A stretch of 37,500 nucleotides of DNA from Prorocentrum cordatum (GCA_963575745.1 CAUYUJ010021059.1:777584-815083), one strand, 5' to 3'. Shown: positions 1-9,772, numbered from the stretch's first letter. The notes: generated from the sequence alone by a model not told the origin. Program-made: numbers and translations.

Positions 1-310
1 GGGGTACATACACGCCACCTGGTTCCGCTGGTTGCCCCGATCCTTACTGATGGATGTCCCGAGCAATAGATCGATGGGCAAACCTATTGCTCTGTACGTT
101 CTGAGTACGTCCTACAGTAAAGAGGCTGTAAAGAGGGCGCGGGCACATACATGTCACCCAGTTCGGTTTGTTGCCCCGATGATTCCCGCTGGATGCTTCG
201 ATCGAGAAATGGATTGACAGGCATATTGCCCTGTATATTCGTAGTGCGCCCTAAAAGAAAGAGGGCGCGCGTAAACACATGCCACCTCATTCCCTGGTTG
301 ACCCAATGAT
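1..310. repeat. Imperfect tandem repeat, ~128-139 bp unit, about 2.3 copies
   Basis: Segments recur in the same order: the ten bases GTTGCCCCGA at 31 and again at 170, a CATATTGCCCTGTAT-like segment at 83 and 222 (both 139 bp apart), and a CATGYCACC segment at 150 and 278 (128 bp apart). The units are clearly diverged. The array probably continues beyond the left edge of the window. No protein is convincingly encoded. Confidence 0.7.
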
Positions 311-740
311 TTCCGATGGTTATCAAGGACGTCATCGAGACACCATCGGTGGTGATCCGTGGTACCGAGCTGATTTCGGCCGAATCCGATCCGACCCCAC
401 ACGCACACCAAAAGCTGACCCCCCCTACAACCTCCTTACCACCCGGTCGTCGTACAGGTGTATGTGTATATATATTTACACACATACAAGACTGCGTTGG
501 CGCTTCGCGCAACGCACCTTGGTCCTTCAAGTTTGGCATGCAGGCAGAAGTCGCGGCGGAAGGGCAGGAAGGTAAAGCATACAACATGGCGATAATTCCT
601 CGTTGTCTTGTCCGATTCGTCCTCATAATCATGCCATTCGCTATCCTTCCCTAATGTGTCCTCTCCCCCTTCTTCGTTCTGAGGTCCACGAAGGAAGTGG
701 TGACCGCCCCTAGTGGTGATCCCCCTTGGCATTGCCCGAT
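311..740. other. No gene seen; short TG/TA palindrome
   Basis: Nothing recognisable as a gene. A TG/CA-rich inverted repeat lies at about 458-487, where GTATGTGTA is followed by TACACACATAC around a TATATA centre; it could extrude as a small hairpin. Open frames in both strands here are short and mutually overlapping. Confidence 0.5.
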
Positions 741-894
741 CCTCCTACTCCCTCCCCCTCCTCCTCCTCCTCCTCCTCCTGCTCCCTCCTCCCCCTCCTC
801 CTCCTTCTCCTCCTCCTCCTCCTCATGCTCCTCATCCTCCTCATCCTCCTCGAGGCCTCACCTTATCCACGGCGCAAGCCCCACCACCACCACC

Positions 895-967
<73 letters not shown>

Positions 968-1098
968 CACCATCACCACCATCACCATCATCATCATCAT
1001 CATCATCTTCATCATCATCATCATCATCATCATCGTCATCATCGTCATCATCAGAATCCCCATCCTCTTCCTCCTCCTCCTCCGCCTCCTCCTCCTCC
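741..1098. repeat. Compound microsatellite (TCC)n-(TCA)n-(TCC)n
   Basis: TCC/CTC triplets run from 741 to about 851, CCA/TCA triplets from 881 to about 1053 with CTC and CGTC interruptions, and TCC triplets again to 1098. The long Ser, His, Ile and Met homopolymer frames here are simply the three readings of these triplets on each strand and should not be called as genes. Confidence 0.95.
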
Positions 1099-1179
1099 TA
1101 CCCACGTGCCTGGAGGGAACGTCGCGAAACTGGGGTTCGGACAAATGTGGTGGAAATGCTGAACGAGGGTGCCAATGCG

Positions 1180-1790
1180 GGGTCGTGGGGAGGCGTCTCG
1201 GGGTCGTCGCGGAAACAATGTTGCTGGTTTTGAAGATAACTTGGAACCCCTTTTGGTTTTTTTCGGTCTGATTGGTGACCTCGTGAACCCTGGTTGGGGC
1301 GTTTGGGCGCCTGTTGGCAGTTTCGTGGGTCTTTTAGGGCCAGTGGGCTCGCGCCTGGTGGCGGTCTGAAGGTCCGTCTTGGGGCCTTCTTCGGGGATCG
1401 TGGGGACATCTTCGCCCGTCTTGGAGCCTTTTCGGGCCGTCATGGGTTGTCCTGGGGCGATGTGTGGGGCCTTTGGGGCCTTCCTGGGGCGTCGTAGCAC
1501 GAAAGAACCTTAATGCCAAAATAATGTAAAAACCTCCCCAGGAAACGCACAGCTTTTGGATTTGGAGGCCCACTTGGGGGTTCCTCTGAGAGCTCTTTGG
1601 GACGTTTGGAAGGCCTCTTGGGCCATCAGGAAGCCATGTTGGACCCTCTTGGGGCTACCGCCGGCTCGTTTGCACGACTTGGCAGGGACCCCCAGAAGCC
1701 CGGAGGTCTCATGGGGCCATCGGCAGGGGCGTCCAGGAACCCACTGAAGCCAGGGTTTCCGGAAGGTCCAGCCTGGGGGGGGGAGTTTTC
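1180..1790 (+). repeat. CTTGG-family irregular ~12-bp repeats, forward orientation
   Basis: Dense repetition of CTTGGGGCC-like words spaced about 10-13 bp apart, for example around 1375-1490 and 1556-1750. An AT-richer island of ~60 bp (about 1502-1560) interrupts it. Read on the plus strand this gives Leu-Gly-Ala-Ser-Trp-like four-residue repeats; on the minus strand it gives basic Pro/Arg/Lys-rich frames. I regard it as a low-complexity satellite-like family; it recurs at 6.3, 10.8 and 13.2 kb and inverted at 1.9 kb. Confidence 0.75.
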
Positions 1791-1899
1791 CCACCCCCGC
1801 GGATTATAAAAAATGGAAAGGGAATATATCATTGTTCTTCGAAAATCATGCATCCTGCATTGCATGCACAACTCCCCCCCCCCCTGGATGCACCCACCC

Positions 1900-2850
1900 G
1901 ACCGCCCCCGAGAATCCCAAGACCTCTTTCGGACGGCCCCCCCCCCCGGCCCGGGGCACCTTTCCGACGGCCCCCAGGGCTTCCCCGGCTAGCCGCTCGC
2001 ATTCTTCTGGACGCCGCTGAGGTCCCTGAGGCCCCCGCGCAACTCCCAAGATGGACAAGAGAGCCTGAGGACGGCTCCCACATGGCCCCGAGAAGGCTAC
2101 AACACGACCCAACAGGTTCCCAAGAAAGCCCCCAGAAGAGCCCCAAGAGGGCCGCCAGAGGGAAACATTTTTGTTTGTACATTGGTTTTTGAAATAATCT
2201 TTCCATTTCCCAAGAGGGCCGCCAGACGCTCCAAAGTACCCCAAGACGGCGCCAAGAAAGCCCCACAAAAGCTTCGAGGGGGCTCCCGAGACGGCCCCAA
2301 GAGACTGCAAGAAGACCTTCCAAGATGGCCTTGGGACGACGGTGAGCCCGTCCCAGGGCTCCCCAATGGCCCGAAGATGGCGACAGCACGACCCAACGGG
2401 CTCCCAAGAAGGCCCCAGACGAGCCCCAAGGGGGCGGCACGAGGCAAAACAACTTGATTGGGTTTCTCCCCGTTTCGAGCTTCCTGTGGTCCTCGACGAA
2501 CCCAGGGGCTCCCTAGATCGCCCCCAGTCGGCCGCAGATGCCTCCAGTACGGCACCCAAAGTTTTCCATGTCGGCCTCCAGACGCCCAGAAGTGCCCCAA
2601 GACGGCGTCCAGGGAGCAAACGGAACGCCTGGATGGGGGCTGCCAAGAATGCCCGAAGGGATCGTCAGACAGCCCAAGTTGGCCGTAAGACGGGACGATG
2701 CACGCAGCCTCCAAGATTCCCCCGAGGTCTCCGACTGTCCCCCAGCATGCCGAACATGTGCCCTCAGAGGCCTCCAAGAAGCTCTCGAGGCGCTCCCAGA
2801 AGCCTCAAGCACCTTCCAAAAGGCCATCAACAACATCCCTCGCCGCTTCC
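1900..2850 (-). repeat. CTTGG-family repeats, inverted orientation
   Basis: The same family as the preceding block but as its reverse complement: CCCCAAGAGGGCC and CCCAAGAAAGCC words recur every ~10-13 bp. The switch occurs across an AT-rich island at about 1803-1860 (GGATTATAAAAAATGG and following). A second AT-rich island lies at 2163-2210. Minus-strand frames of 200-266 residues here read Leu-Gly-Ala-Ser-Trp-like repeats, exactly the plus-strand reading of the other blocks, so they are repeat readings and not a specific gene. Confidence 0.75.
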
Positions 2851-3145
2851 AACAAGACAGTCCATCCTCCTGCTGCTGCTGCTTCTCTTCCTCATCCTCT
2901 TCCTCCTCCGCCTTCTTTTCCTACCTCACTGCCGTCCAGGGCGCCCAGCGAAATCCCAGGGTGGGTTTCCAAGACGGCCCCAGGGAACCGCAATAATGGC
3001 CCAACATGACCCCAGGACGACCCGCCCTTTCCCCCGACTTGCGTACGTCCTCTCCTCTGCTCTTCCCTCTCCTGCCATATCCTCCCCCCTCCTCCCTCCT
3101 CGCCCCCCTCACTTCCTCGTCGCCCCCTTCCTCCTGACGGCTCTT
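2851..3145. other. CTG/CTTCC microsatellite and pyrimidine-rich tract
   Basis: A short (CTG)n and CTTCC/CCTCC stretch at about 2869-2920 is followed by residual CTTGG-family words and a C/T-rich tract at 3040-3140. No gene is apparent. Confidence 0.6.
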
Positions 3146-3930
3146 CCAAACTGTCGGTGTTCGAGGGCCGATTGCAGAATTCAGGGCCGTTGAAGAACGA
3201 CTCGGGAACTCAAGCCAGGAAGTCACAAGATGAATGAAATAGCTGCATTGAGAAAGAAGTCACAGGTCTGGGGGCCAGCGTTTCGACAAACGCGGATCGT
3301 CGTGTGCAATTCCGCAGGTATAGTGAAGAAGCCTCACTTTTTTTGCCTCCCAAGCAGTTCTTTCAGCAACCTGTGGATAGCTCAGCAGACTTGACGTTCA
3401 CGCCCTTAACGGTAATAACGTTCACCCCTCGCACAGTGCAATTGCAATTGTAACCCCTCAAGATCATGACTAGTACCCCAGTCACGGTTACCGCCTTCCC
3501 CTGCTCATGAGGCTCACCGTGGCCCATCCCACCCTTTCCCCGTATTGCCCACAGCCTCTTCCCAGTCATTGAGCCCCATGCCGAAGTCATGCCACCTCCA
3601 CTAAGGTCATGATTGGAACCCTTCTTGGATCCTGACCTTCACCCCCCTCGCAGTCATCTCATCGGTTTTGGTTCCCACTCAGCAGCTTCGAGGACTTTGC
3701 CCAGGCACTGTATTGCCATGACCTGCACCCCGCTGGCAGTCATGGCACACACACACACCCTCGACGTCATAACCGACACCCTTGTTGGGGTCAGGGCTAA
3801 TCCCGGCATCGAGGGCTAACCCTTGAACGTGCCTGAATGTTCCATCTGGCCCATGAACCGCACCCGCCTCCTGGTCATTACCATTTTCGGTCCGGTGAGT
3901 CCCTCGGCAGTCCCCCAATAGTGCTTGCAC
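3146..3930. repeat. Degenerate GTCATGAC-type short repeats, no gene
   Basis: From about 3380 words such as ACGTTCACCCC, CTCGCAGTCAT, GGTCATGA and CGACGTCAT recur at irregular ~25-35 bp intervals, giving minus-strand readings with repeated Gly-Val-Asn-Val motifs. The regularity is weak and I could not define a consensus unit. Nothing else recognisable was seen. Confidence 0.35.
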
Positions 3931-4036
3931 GCAGGACCAAGATTTGAGGCGAAGTGAGGCGAGCCCTCAAGTCTTGTGCATATGTTCCTCAAACAGTGCT
4001 TGCACTTAGGGAGTCTGTTTCCTGTTCTAGGGAACC

Positions 4037-4165
4037 GGGCCGTGTCTTCGGTCTGGCGGCTATGTGGCCGCCGTCGCCGCCCCGTCGCAGCCTCGTCGCC
4101 GCCGCCCGTCGTCTGGGCCGTGCCTTCGGGCTGGAGGCTACATGGCCGCCGTGCCGCCCTCCCCA
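4037..4165. repeat. ~77-bp direct duplication
   Basis: GGGCCGTGTCTTCGGTCTGG at 4037 is repeated as GGGCCGTGCCTTCGGGCTGG at 4114, each followed by GGCTAYRTGGCCGCCGT. Between them lies a CGCCGCC-rich spacer. This is a two-copy tandem duplication; no coding function is evident. Confidence 0.7.
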
Positions 4166-4175
4166 TTGATTCTCC

Positions 4176-4178
4176 TTT

Positions 4179-4226
<48 letters not shown>

Positions 4227-4609
4227 CACCCTCCCCTCCCTGGGGTTAACGATTCCCTTTTTCGTATTGCAATTTACATAAGATTCTGCCCCATCGGTCC
4301 ATCCTGGATCTGAATTTGCACTATCTTAGGGGGCCGGTATTGCCCCCCCGCCATCCTCTGCAAAACATATTATGCGCGCGCACACGTTTATAACAAATCG
4401 TAAGTTTTCAAGAATCCCTTCAAAAAAAAACATGACGAAGTGCACGCGCGCACGTCGTCGCGCGCGCATGCCGAAATTCTTGAAAAACTCTCGGTTTCGG
4501 AAGGATTTCAGAATCGAGTTTCCGAACAACATGCAAAAACAAAGGGGTTCGCAACACGGCTATCCAAAGAAAGCTTACGCGTGCGCTCTTGCGAAGTCTT
4601 AAGAAAACC

Positions 4610-4648
<39 letters not shown>
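4176..4648 (+). repeat. Dispersed element D1, copy 1, bounded by A35 and T38
   Basis: T10 followed by A35 (4176-4220) adjoins TTTACCACCC, and the segment ends in CTCTTGCGAAGTCTTAAG, ACCG and T38 (4611-4648). The interior is shared with 8822-9042 and 16236-16537: TCTGCCCCATCG, CCATCCTCTGCAA, the GC palindrome after GACGAAGTGC (4436-4470), GCATGCCGAAAT and TTTCAGAATCGAG. The terminal module (GCGTGCGCTCTTGCG) is also present at the end of copy 2. It has no coding capacity and the homopolymer ends suggest a short retroposed or SINE-like unit; this identity is inference. Confidence 0.7.
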
Positions 4649-5280
4649 CAAGATGTTCAGAACATGCTACCAAACGTCGGGTCCCTCCCCCACCAGGAAA
4701 CAAAACCAGGGCCTCGACAAATTTGTTTTGTATTTTTTTGCCATATTGATTGGTGGGAACAAATGCGGTCGTCGCCGCGCGCTTGCCCTGATTTAGCAAT
4801 GTCGGTCGACGGACGCACGCGAAGCGCGCGAGTTTCCTTCTCATACTTGTTTCTGCCCTGTGCCGCGTTTTCATGACGCACGTGCCACGCCTTGCCTTTT
4901 CATATTCGATCGCTCGTACTAGTGCGCGGACCGCATGCAGGCCGCAGTCCACGCGCGCTAGCGCGGCGCACCGCAGCGCGCTTCGAAACGATGTTGGGCA
5001 CAATGGCATTTTTACCGCAACGCCGCGAGTTTGTTAGCCACCCCGCGCGGGTGACGCCGAACGCATGCGTGTCCCACCGCATGTGCGCCGCCGGAGCTAA
5101 TTTTCCGATCTCGATTGTGAATTGTATCGCGGGCGCGTGTCAGGCGCCGTCGACGTGTCATGTAGGCCCGCGCATTGGGCGCCCACGCATCATGTCGGAA
5201 ACATGTCATCTTACTACTCTCGCGTTCGCCGGGCGATTCGCGGTCCTAACGGGCGCGCGGTAGCATTCTGCGGCGAAGGG
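4649..5280. other. CpG-rich unique DNA, no gene recognised
   Basis: Rich in GCGCGC words and mixed sequence without tandem structure. Several overlapping short open frames occur on both strands but none resembles a known protein or shows consistent codon bias. Confidence 0.4.
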
Positions 5281-5400
5281 GGGGACATGGCGGCGCGGCG
5301 GGGGAGGGAGAGGAGGGGGAGGGAGATTGGCAGGAGGAGGAGGAGGAGGAGGAAGATGATGAGGAGGAGGAAGAGGGCGAGGGGACATGGTGGCGGGCAT
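5281..5400 (+). repeat. Purine-rich GGA/GGGA microsatellite
   Basis: GGGGAGGGAGAGG then (AGG)n up to about 5378, with GATGAT interruptions. It produces Arg/Glu-rich frames on the plus strand and Pro/Ser-rich ones on the minus strand. Confidence 0.85.
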
Positions 5401-5780
5401 CCCCGACTTCAGCTTGCCCGGTCCAACCCTTCGGGGGGGGCGTCGTTCGGCCGGGGCGAGCGCAGCGTGGAGTTCGCCCCAGGAAGTTCCCATCGGAAAT
5501 TGGGGGGGGGGAAGGCGTTGGTGTTCCGATGCCTGTGGCGAACCCCGCCGCTATGCCGGCGCTGTGGGTCGCAAGCCTTTTGGATGTTGGGGCAGGTTTC
5601 GCTTTTTTTGTGTGAGGGGATTTCCAAGGTGCCTTGGGTGCTTTCGTGCAAAACTTGCAAAGCCTCGTGGACGTTCTCGGCGGCGCCATGGGCCTTCAGG
5701 TGGCACTCGTGGGAGCCTCGCAGGGGCGTCGAGGAGAAATCTGGGCCCTGCTGCGGACAAGTTGGGGCTGGTGGTCGCAA
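5401..5780 (+). other. Sparse CTTGG-family sequence, no gene
   Basis: Words such as CCTTGGGTGC and CTCGTGGGAGCC recall the CTTGG family but are spaced loosely. Runs of seven to eight G occur at about 5431-5438 and 5502-5509. No gene is supported. Confidence 0.4.
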
Positions 5781-6095
5781 CGATGTTTCACGGTTTTCCT
5801 TCATATTCCAACCCTCTCCCTTTATCACCCTTTCTTTCTCCCCCCTATTACTTCGTCCACCCTCCCCCCTGCACCATCCCTCCCTTTTTCCTTGGCTTCC
5901 CCCTCCCTGGCCCTCCCTCCCCCTTTTCCACGTCTTCCCCTCCCCCTCCCACCTCGCCCTACTAATTCGCCCCCCCTCCTTCCGGCCCCATCGTTTCTCT
6001 TCCCCTTCCCCCTTCCTCGTCGTCGTCCCCCTCCTTCCTCCCTCTTCTCCCTGTTTTCCGTTCCTGCCCCTCCCTGTGTCATTTCTTTCTTTCGG
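5781..6095. other. Pyrimidine-rich tract (~300 bp)
   Basis: Almost entirely C and T on the plus strand (CCCTCCCCCTTTTCC-type words). It lies on the side of the adjacent inverted 89-bp array where the (GGA)n tract of the composite element would be expected, read in reverse, so it may be its degenerate counterpart. Confidence 0.6.
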
Positions 6096-6099
6096 CACG

Positions 6100-6250
6100 C
6101 CCAACACTTCGTTCCGTGGCCCCAAAGGGAACCCCGCCGGAGGCGCCAGTGGCAGGGTCCACAAGGCGACGCCGCTCCATTTGAGCGCACCCATCAAACG
6201 GCTTGCGGCCCCATAGGGATCTCCACCGCAGACCCCAGCGGCAAGGTCCG
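6100..6250 (-). repeat. 89-bp array, inverted, two diverged units
   Basis: GTGGCCCCAAAGGGA at 6116 and GCGGCCCCATAGGGAT at 6205 are 89 bp apart and match the reverse complement of the 16.6-kb unit (CCCCATAGGGAGCTCCACCG). The following CAGTGGCAGGGT and CCGCTCCATTT words also match in order. A CCCAACACTTCG stretch at about 6100-6111 corresponds to the end of the previous unit. This is a short, old, inverted member of the 88/89-bp family. Confidence 0.7.
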
Positions 6251-6269
6251 CCATCTTGACAGCAGGGGG

Positions 6270-6415
6270 GAACTCTCAGGGCCCCCTCTTGGGGCTCTCT
6301 TGGGGCCCTCTTGGGGTTATCTTGGGGCCCTGTCGGTGTCTTCCGAGGCGCGTGGAGAGCCCCGGGACGGCTCCGAGAGGGCCCCGCGAGGGGCCCTGAG
6401 CGTCCCCGGCACCCC
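6270..6415 (+). repeat. CTTGG-family repeats, short block
   Basis: Four successive CTCTTGGGGCYCT-type units between about 6280 and 6335, then degenerate GGGCCCC words. It is a small fragment of the family at 10.8 and 13.2 kb. Confidence 0.7.
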
Positions 6416-6674
6416 TCAACCACCCTCATTATCCCTCCCCCTCCTTTTCCCCGTTCCATCCACGCCTTCCAACTCATCCTCCTCTTCGCCGCATTGCCCC
6501 TCCCCCCCCCCTATTCGCGCGCAGCCCCCATTCCACCCCTCCCCACCAGCCCTGGCTGTCGCTTTCGGCGACGCACCAGCGCCTTCGGCGAAACGCGCTG
6601 CCACGAAAGCGCTGCGTTGCGCGGCGCGACCTCGTGGATGCACCAGATCGCTTCGACGAACAGCCCAACCAAAC

Positions 6675-6990
6675 TGACCGACAAAATGCCCACCCGGACC
6701 GTCGAACAAAATTGCCACGGGGTCCAGGGGGGTGCATCCTAATTGTGAAATTACAACGAATCCGCCCCGCAGCGAAAGCCAGGAACGATTTTGTCGCGAC
6801 ACTTTCTTGGGTCGGTCCGATTTTTTTGTCGCGGCCGTCGTTTTTTTTGTCGGCCCACCTCTTTTTTTTTGTCGGCCCATTTTGTCGGGCCGATTTTTGT
6901 TTGTCGGGTTTTTTGTTTTGTCGGGGCGGTTCGGTTTTTTGTCGGCCAATTTTGTCGGGGCGATCGGTTTCTGTCGGCTGGGCGCCGCCC
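6675..6990 (+). repeat. TTTTGTCGG-type ~10-bp repeats
   Basis: T-runs of four to nine followed by GTCGG occur at least nine times between 6810 and 6985. Inverted words (CCGACAAAATG, CGAACAAAATTG) lie at 6677-6712. All three minus-strand frames stay open and read Lys/Gln/Arg/Pro-rich sequence, as expected for a short repeat without stops. No function is assigned. Confidence 0.75.
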
Positions 6991-7440
6991 GCAGCGCATA
7001 GGTGCAGGGAGGCCGACGGGTCGAGTGGCAGCAAGGGCGCGCGCGCGCAACGCAGAAGGACAACAATAAGGAACGCGAGCCAGGGCAGGGTAAACACAGC
7101 ACGGAGCGGATGCGAGAGCGGCGGCAAGAGCAGATGATGACGAAATGAGAAAGACATTTGCTTGTAGAGTACGTGTCCCGACGGATCCACGCACGGCGGG
7201 CGCCGAAGTGATCGCGGCACTTTTGGTCTCCAATCTGTAACCTCGATGCCAGCATCACAAACGTACGCAGGATGCGTTGTGGGCACAATGGTAGTGAAGT
7301 CCGCCCCGCGCGTGACGCAGCAATCAGGCGACGTAACTTAATTCTTTCGCGCCGAAAAGCGGGAGGCCACGCATGGCAAGAAACTCAAAGAATCCCTCGC
7401 GGTCTCCCACGGGGCCTCGCAAAGGCCCATTGGGACCTGG
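6991..7440. other. No gene seen
   Basis: Mixed GC-rich sequence with a GCGCGCGC run at about 7038-7046. No repeat relationship to other parts of the window and no recognisable protein. Confidence 0.4.
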
Positions 7441-7812
7441 ACTGAGATAAGCCTGGCGAAACATTCAACCATATGCAGCTGTGGGTACCAAGTGGGGCCA
7501 CGATTGCGTTGGGGGTGCGCCGGGATGGGGCGGCGCCGCCATGTGGACCACGTTACTAGGGCCTCCGGTGGAGCTCCATGCGGGGCCGCGAACCGAGCGA
7601 AGGGTGCGCCCACATGGGGCGCAGCCGCTATGTAGACCTGCCACTGGGGCCGTCAGTGGAGCTCCATGTGGGACCACGAACCGTGCGAGGGGCGCGCCCA
7701 CATGGGCGGCACCGCCATGGGGCCACGCCGCCGGGGCCTTCGGGGGAGCTCCATGTGGGACCACGAAACGCCTGAGGGGTGCGCCCACATGAGGCGGCGC
7801 CGCCACGTGGAC
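7441..7812 (+). repeat. Composite element copy without tail: leader plus ~3 units of 89-bp array
   Basis: A leader-like segment (AGCCTGGCGAAAC, GGGTACCAAGTGGGGCCACG) precedes units marked by GGTGGAGCTCCATGCGGGG and CACTGGGGCCGTCAGTGGAG at ~89-bp spacing. The units end next to GCGGCGCCGCCACGTGG (about 7795-7811). Compared with the 16.6-kb copy this one lacks the (GGA)n tract and hairpin tail, and its units are more CG-rich. It lies directly against the possible exon at 7815-8158. Confidence 0.75.
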
Positions 7813-7814
7813 CC

Positions 7815-8158
7815 CGATCCAGCATGGATCCTGGCAGATCGGCGGGCCTGGCGAAAGCATGCAAGGTACCCAGGAATTTCGGGTCCTGTCCGAGCCCATC
7901 GATATCCTCCTGCGTGAGTGCATAACCTTCCTCGCAGTCGTGGTCGGCCCACGAGGCGCCAAAATAATTGCCCTGCCTGGCCCGCTCGCGCGCCAGAATA
8001 TTAGCAGGGGCCATTCCACCATACCTGGTGTAGTGGAAGTTCTTCTGTTTCGGGAACCCGTACTGGTCGCAAAAGTTCACGGGGAAGCTTGGGTTTGCAA
8101 ACGCGGCAGCACAATGTATTGCGTTCTTGCCCGCCGCCACGTTGCCGACGCCGCCCCG
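7815..8158 (-). CDS. Possible orphan exon, unknown protein
   Basis: The minus strand carries an open frame of balanced composition, unlike its surroundings, with stretches such as NPSFPVNFCDQYGFPKQ, YTRYGGMAPANILARERARQ and GASWADHDCEEGYALTQED. It has aromatic, Cys and acidic residues in a mixture typical of a folded domain. A TGACAG at 8159-8164 (read on the minus strand) precedes it and could act as a 3' splice site. The frame then runs on into the 89-bp array without a stop, so its natural downstream end is probably a splice site near 7815-7830 or has been lost. I do not recognise the family. No initiating Met or neighbouring exon was identified, so it may be a single exon or a relic. Confidence 0.35.
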
Positions 8159-8782
8159 CTGTCATGCGCGAAAGTACGTCTCGCGTGATCGCGTCGCTTT
8201 GGATGCGCTGCGCGATTCTCATTATGGTTCTGCGTCCCCGAGAATTTTCAGAGGTGCGCCTGGCGACCTGCAGCTTTGCACAACCAGCTGCCACCGCGCC
8301 GCGAATTCAGGCGATGCCACCGCCCTCGAACATGCGCGCGCGCACCCGCGAGCCCACGCGTTTGTAGGTTAGCGCGCGCAAGCACGCGCGTCGCGTTTGC
8401 TTGTGTACTTCCGCGCTCATCATGCTGTTGTGCGCTGTTGTGTCGCATGGGGCTCGCGCGTGGTTGCGTGACCTTCAATGTGTCATTGAACGCAAGGGCG
8501 CCTTTGATGTGGCTGTCGCAATGCCACTTGCTCCAATGTGTTTGTTCGATTATCATTGCTACCGCTGTCATTGGCGCGGCGGTTCTTGATCGCAGCGTCG
8601 CGATTGGTAGGCGATTCGGTCCGCGCACTTTCGCGCCAAACGCTGATATCGTGATCCCCATCGGGGCATCAGTTCGCAGCAAGGAGCATCGCGCGGGCGC
8701 TCGCGTTCTCGCGTTCGGTCAGCCGAGATTCGTCCAACGCTATACCGATCATTTGGCGTTTAAGCGTTTATTTTTTTGAAGT
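8159..8782. other. CG-rich unique DNA, no gene recognised
   Basis: Contains many TGCGCGCGC words (for example 8332-8345) and no tandem array. A plus-strand frame of ~160 residues crosses it, but its composition follows the base bias and it resembles nothing known. Confidence 0.4.
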
Positions 8783-8821
8783 GCGCGCGCGAAGCCCGTT
8801 TGAAACGGGTTTCGCGCGCGC
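8783..8821. other. Near-perfect 19-bp inverted repeat (hairpin)
   Basis: The left arm (8783-8801, GCGCGCGCGAAGCCCGTTT) is the reverse complement of 8803-8821 except for one position, which would be a G-U pair in RNA. Only one nominal base separates the arms. It adjoins D1 copy 2 and shares its CGCGCGCGCAT ending with the D1 module at 17560-17605. Confidence 0.8.
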
Positions 8822-9042
8822 ATATCGAACTCGTTCGAACGCCCTTGCGCGCGTGCCGTCGCGAGAATCCGCGGCAAAAAATGGGACGAAGTGCGCGCGC
8901 GCGCGTCGTCGCGCGCGCATGCCGAAATCCTTCAACAACCTGTGGTTTCGGAAAGGTTTCAAAATCGAGTGTCCAAAACACATACAAAACACACAGGGTT
9001 TCGCCACACGGATTTTCAACAAAAGCGTGCGCGCGAGCTCTT
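8822..9042 (+). repeat. Dispersed element D1, copy 2
   Basis: It matches copy 1 over AGAATCC, CAAAAAATGGGACGAAGTGC, the GC palindrome (arms TGCGCGCGCG at 8892-8901 and CGCGCGCGCA at 8910-8919), GCATGCCGAAATCC, TTTCAAAATCGAG and the terminal GCGTGCGCGCGAGCTCTTGCG. The first ~35 bp (TCGTTCGAACGCCCTTGCG) match 17580-17605. The copy ends by running directly into the (GTC)n microsatellite, where copy 1 runs into T38. Confidence 0.75.
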
Positions 9043-9607
9043 GCGTCGTCGTCGTCGTCGTCGTCGCCGTCCTCCCTCCTCCCTCGTCGTCCTCGTCGTC
9101 GCCGTCGTCGTCCTCTGTCCTTCCTCGTCGTCGTCGTCTTCGTTGGCGTCGTCGTCGTTTCAGTCGTCGTTGTCGCCGTGGTCGTCCTTCTTCCTCCCTC
9201 GTCGTCGTCGTCGTCCGTCGTCGGCGTCTCGTCGTCGTCCCTCCTATTTCATCGCCGTCGTCTTTGTCGTCATCGTCTTCCCTCCTCCCTCGTCGTTGTC
9301 GTCGTCGGCGTCGCCGTGCTCTCTCCTTCTTCGTCGTTCGCGTCGTTAACGTCTTCCCTCCTCCCTCGTCGTTGTCGTCGTTGTCGCCGTTGTCGTCCTC
9401 CCTCCTCCCTCGTCGTCGTCGTCGTCTTCGTTGGCGTCGTCGTCGTCTTCGTCGTCGTCGTCGGTGTGGTCGTCGTCGTCATCGTCGTCGTCGGCGTCGG
9501 CGTCGTCGTCGTCGTCGAAGTCGTCGGGGTCGTCGTCGGTGTCGTCGTAGTCGTCGTCGGAGTCGTCGTTGTCGTCGTTGTCGCTGTCGTCGTCGGCGTC
9601 GGTGTCA
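9043..9607 (+). repeat. (GTC)n microsatellite with higher-order CCTCCCTCGTCG blocks
   Basis: About 560 bp of GTC/TCG triplets with GTT and GTA variants. A block CCTCCCTCCTCCCTCGTCGT or a close variant recurs about five times (near 9069, 9185, 9285, 9352 and 9397), giving an irregular higher-order structure. Plus frames read Ser, Arg or Val runs. Minus frames read Asp- or Thr-rich runs, including a 91-residue Asp-rich frame, all explained by the triplet. Confidence 0.9.
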
Positions 9608-9723
9608 TTGCAAAGTGCCATTTGGTACCTACCGTCACGGTCTTAAGAGGTCTTGCGACCAAGTGTCGGATGGGGGGTGGGATGTTTGCACGAGCATTGG
9701 AGAGGACAGCTTCAAGACAGTAA

Positions 9724-9772
9724 AAGTGAACTGCATCATGTAGATTGCACCACATAGATTGCGCCCTACATT
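9724..9772 (+). repeat. Small cluster of ATAGATTGCACCACAT words
   Basis: TGTAGATTGCACCACATAG followed by ATTGCGCCCTACATT. The same words make up the 620-bp degenerate array at 18125-18745, so this is a short isolated piece of that family. Confidence 0.6.

Noticed and set aside
697-1271. Long Ser/His/Ile open frames on the plus strand
   Set aside because: They are the three readings of TCC and TCA microsatellites and show no other content.
9346-9621. Asp-rich 91-residue minus-strand protein (mineral- or Ca-binding type)
   Set aside because: It is the complementary reading of (GTC)n; its only non-repeat part is a few residues at one end.
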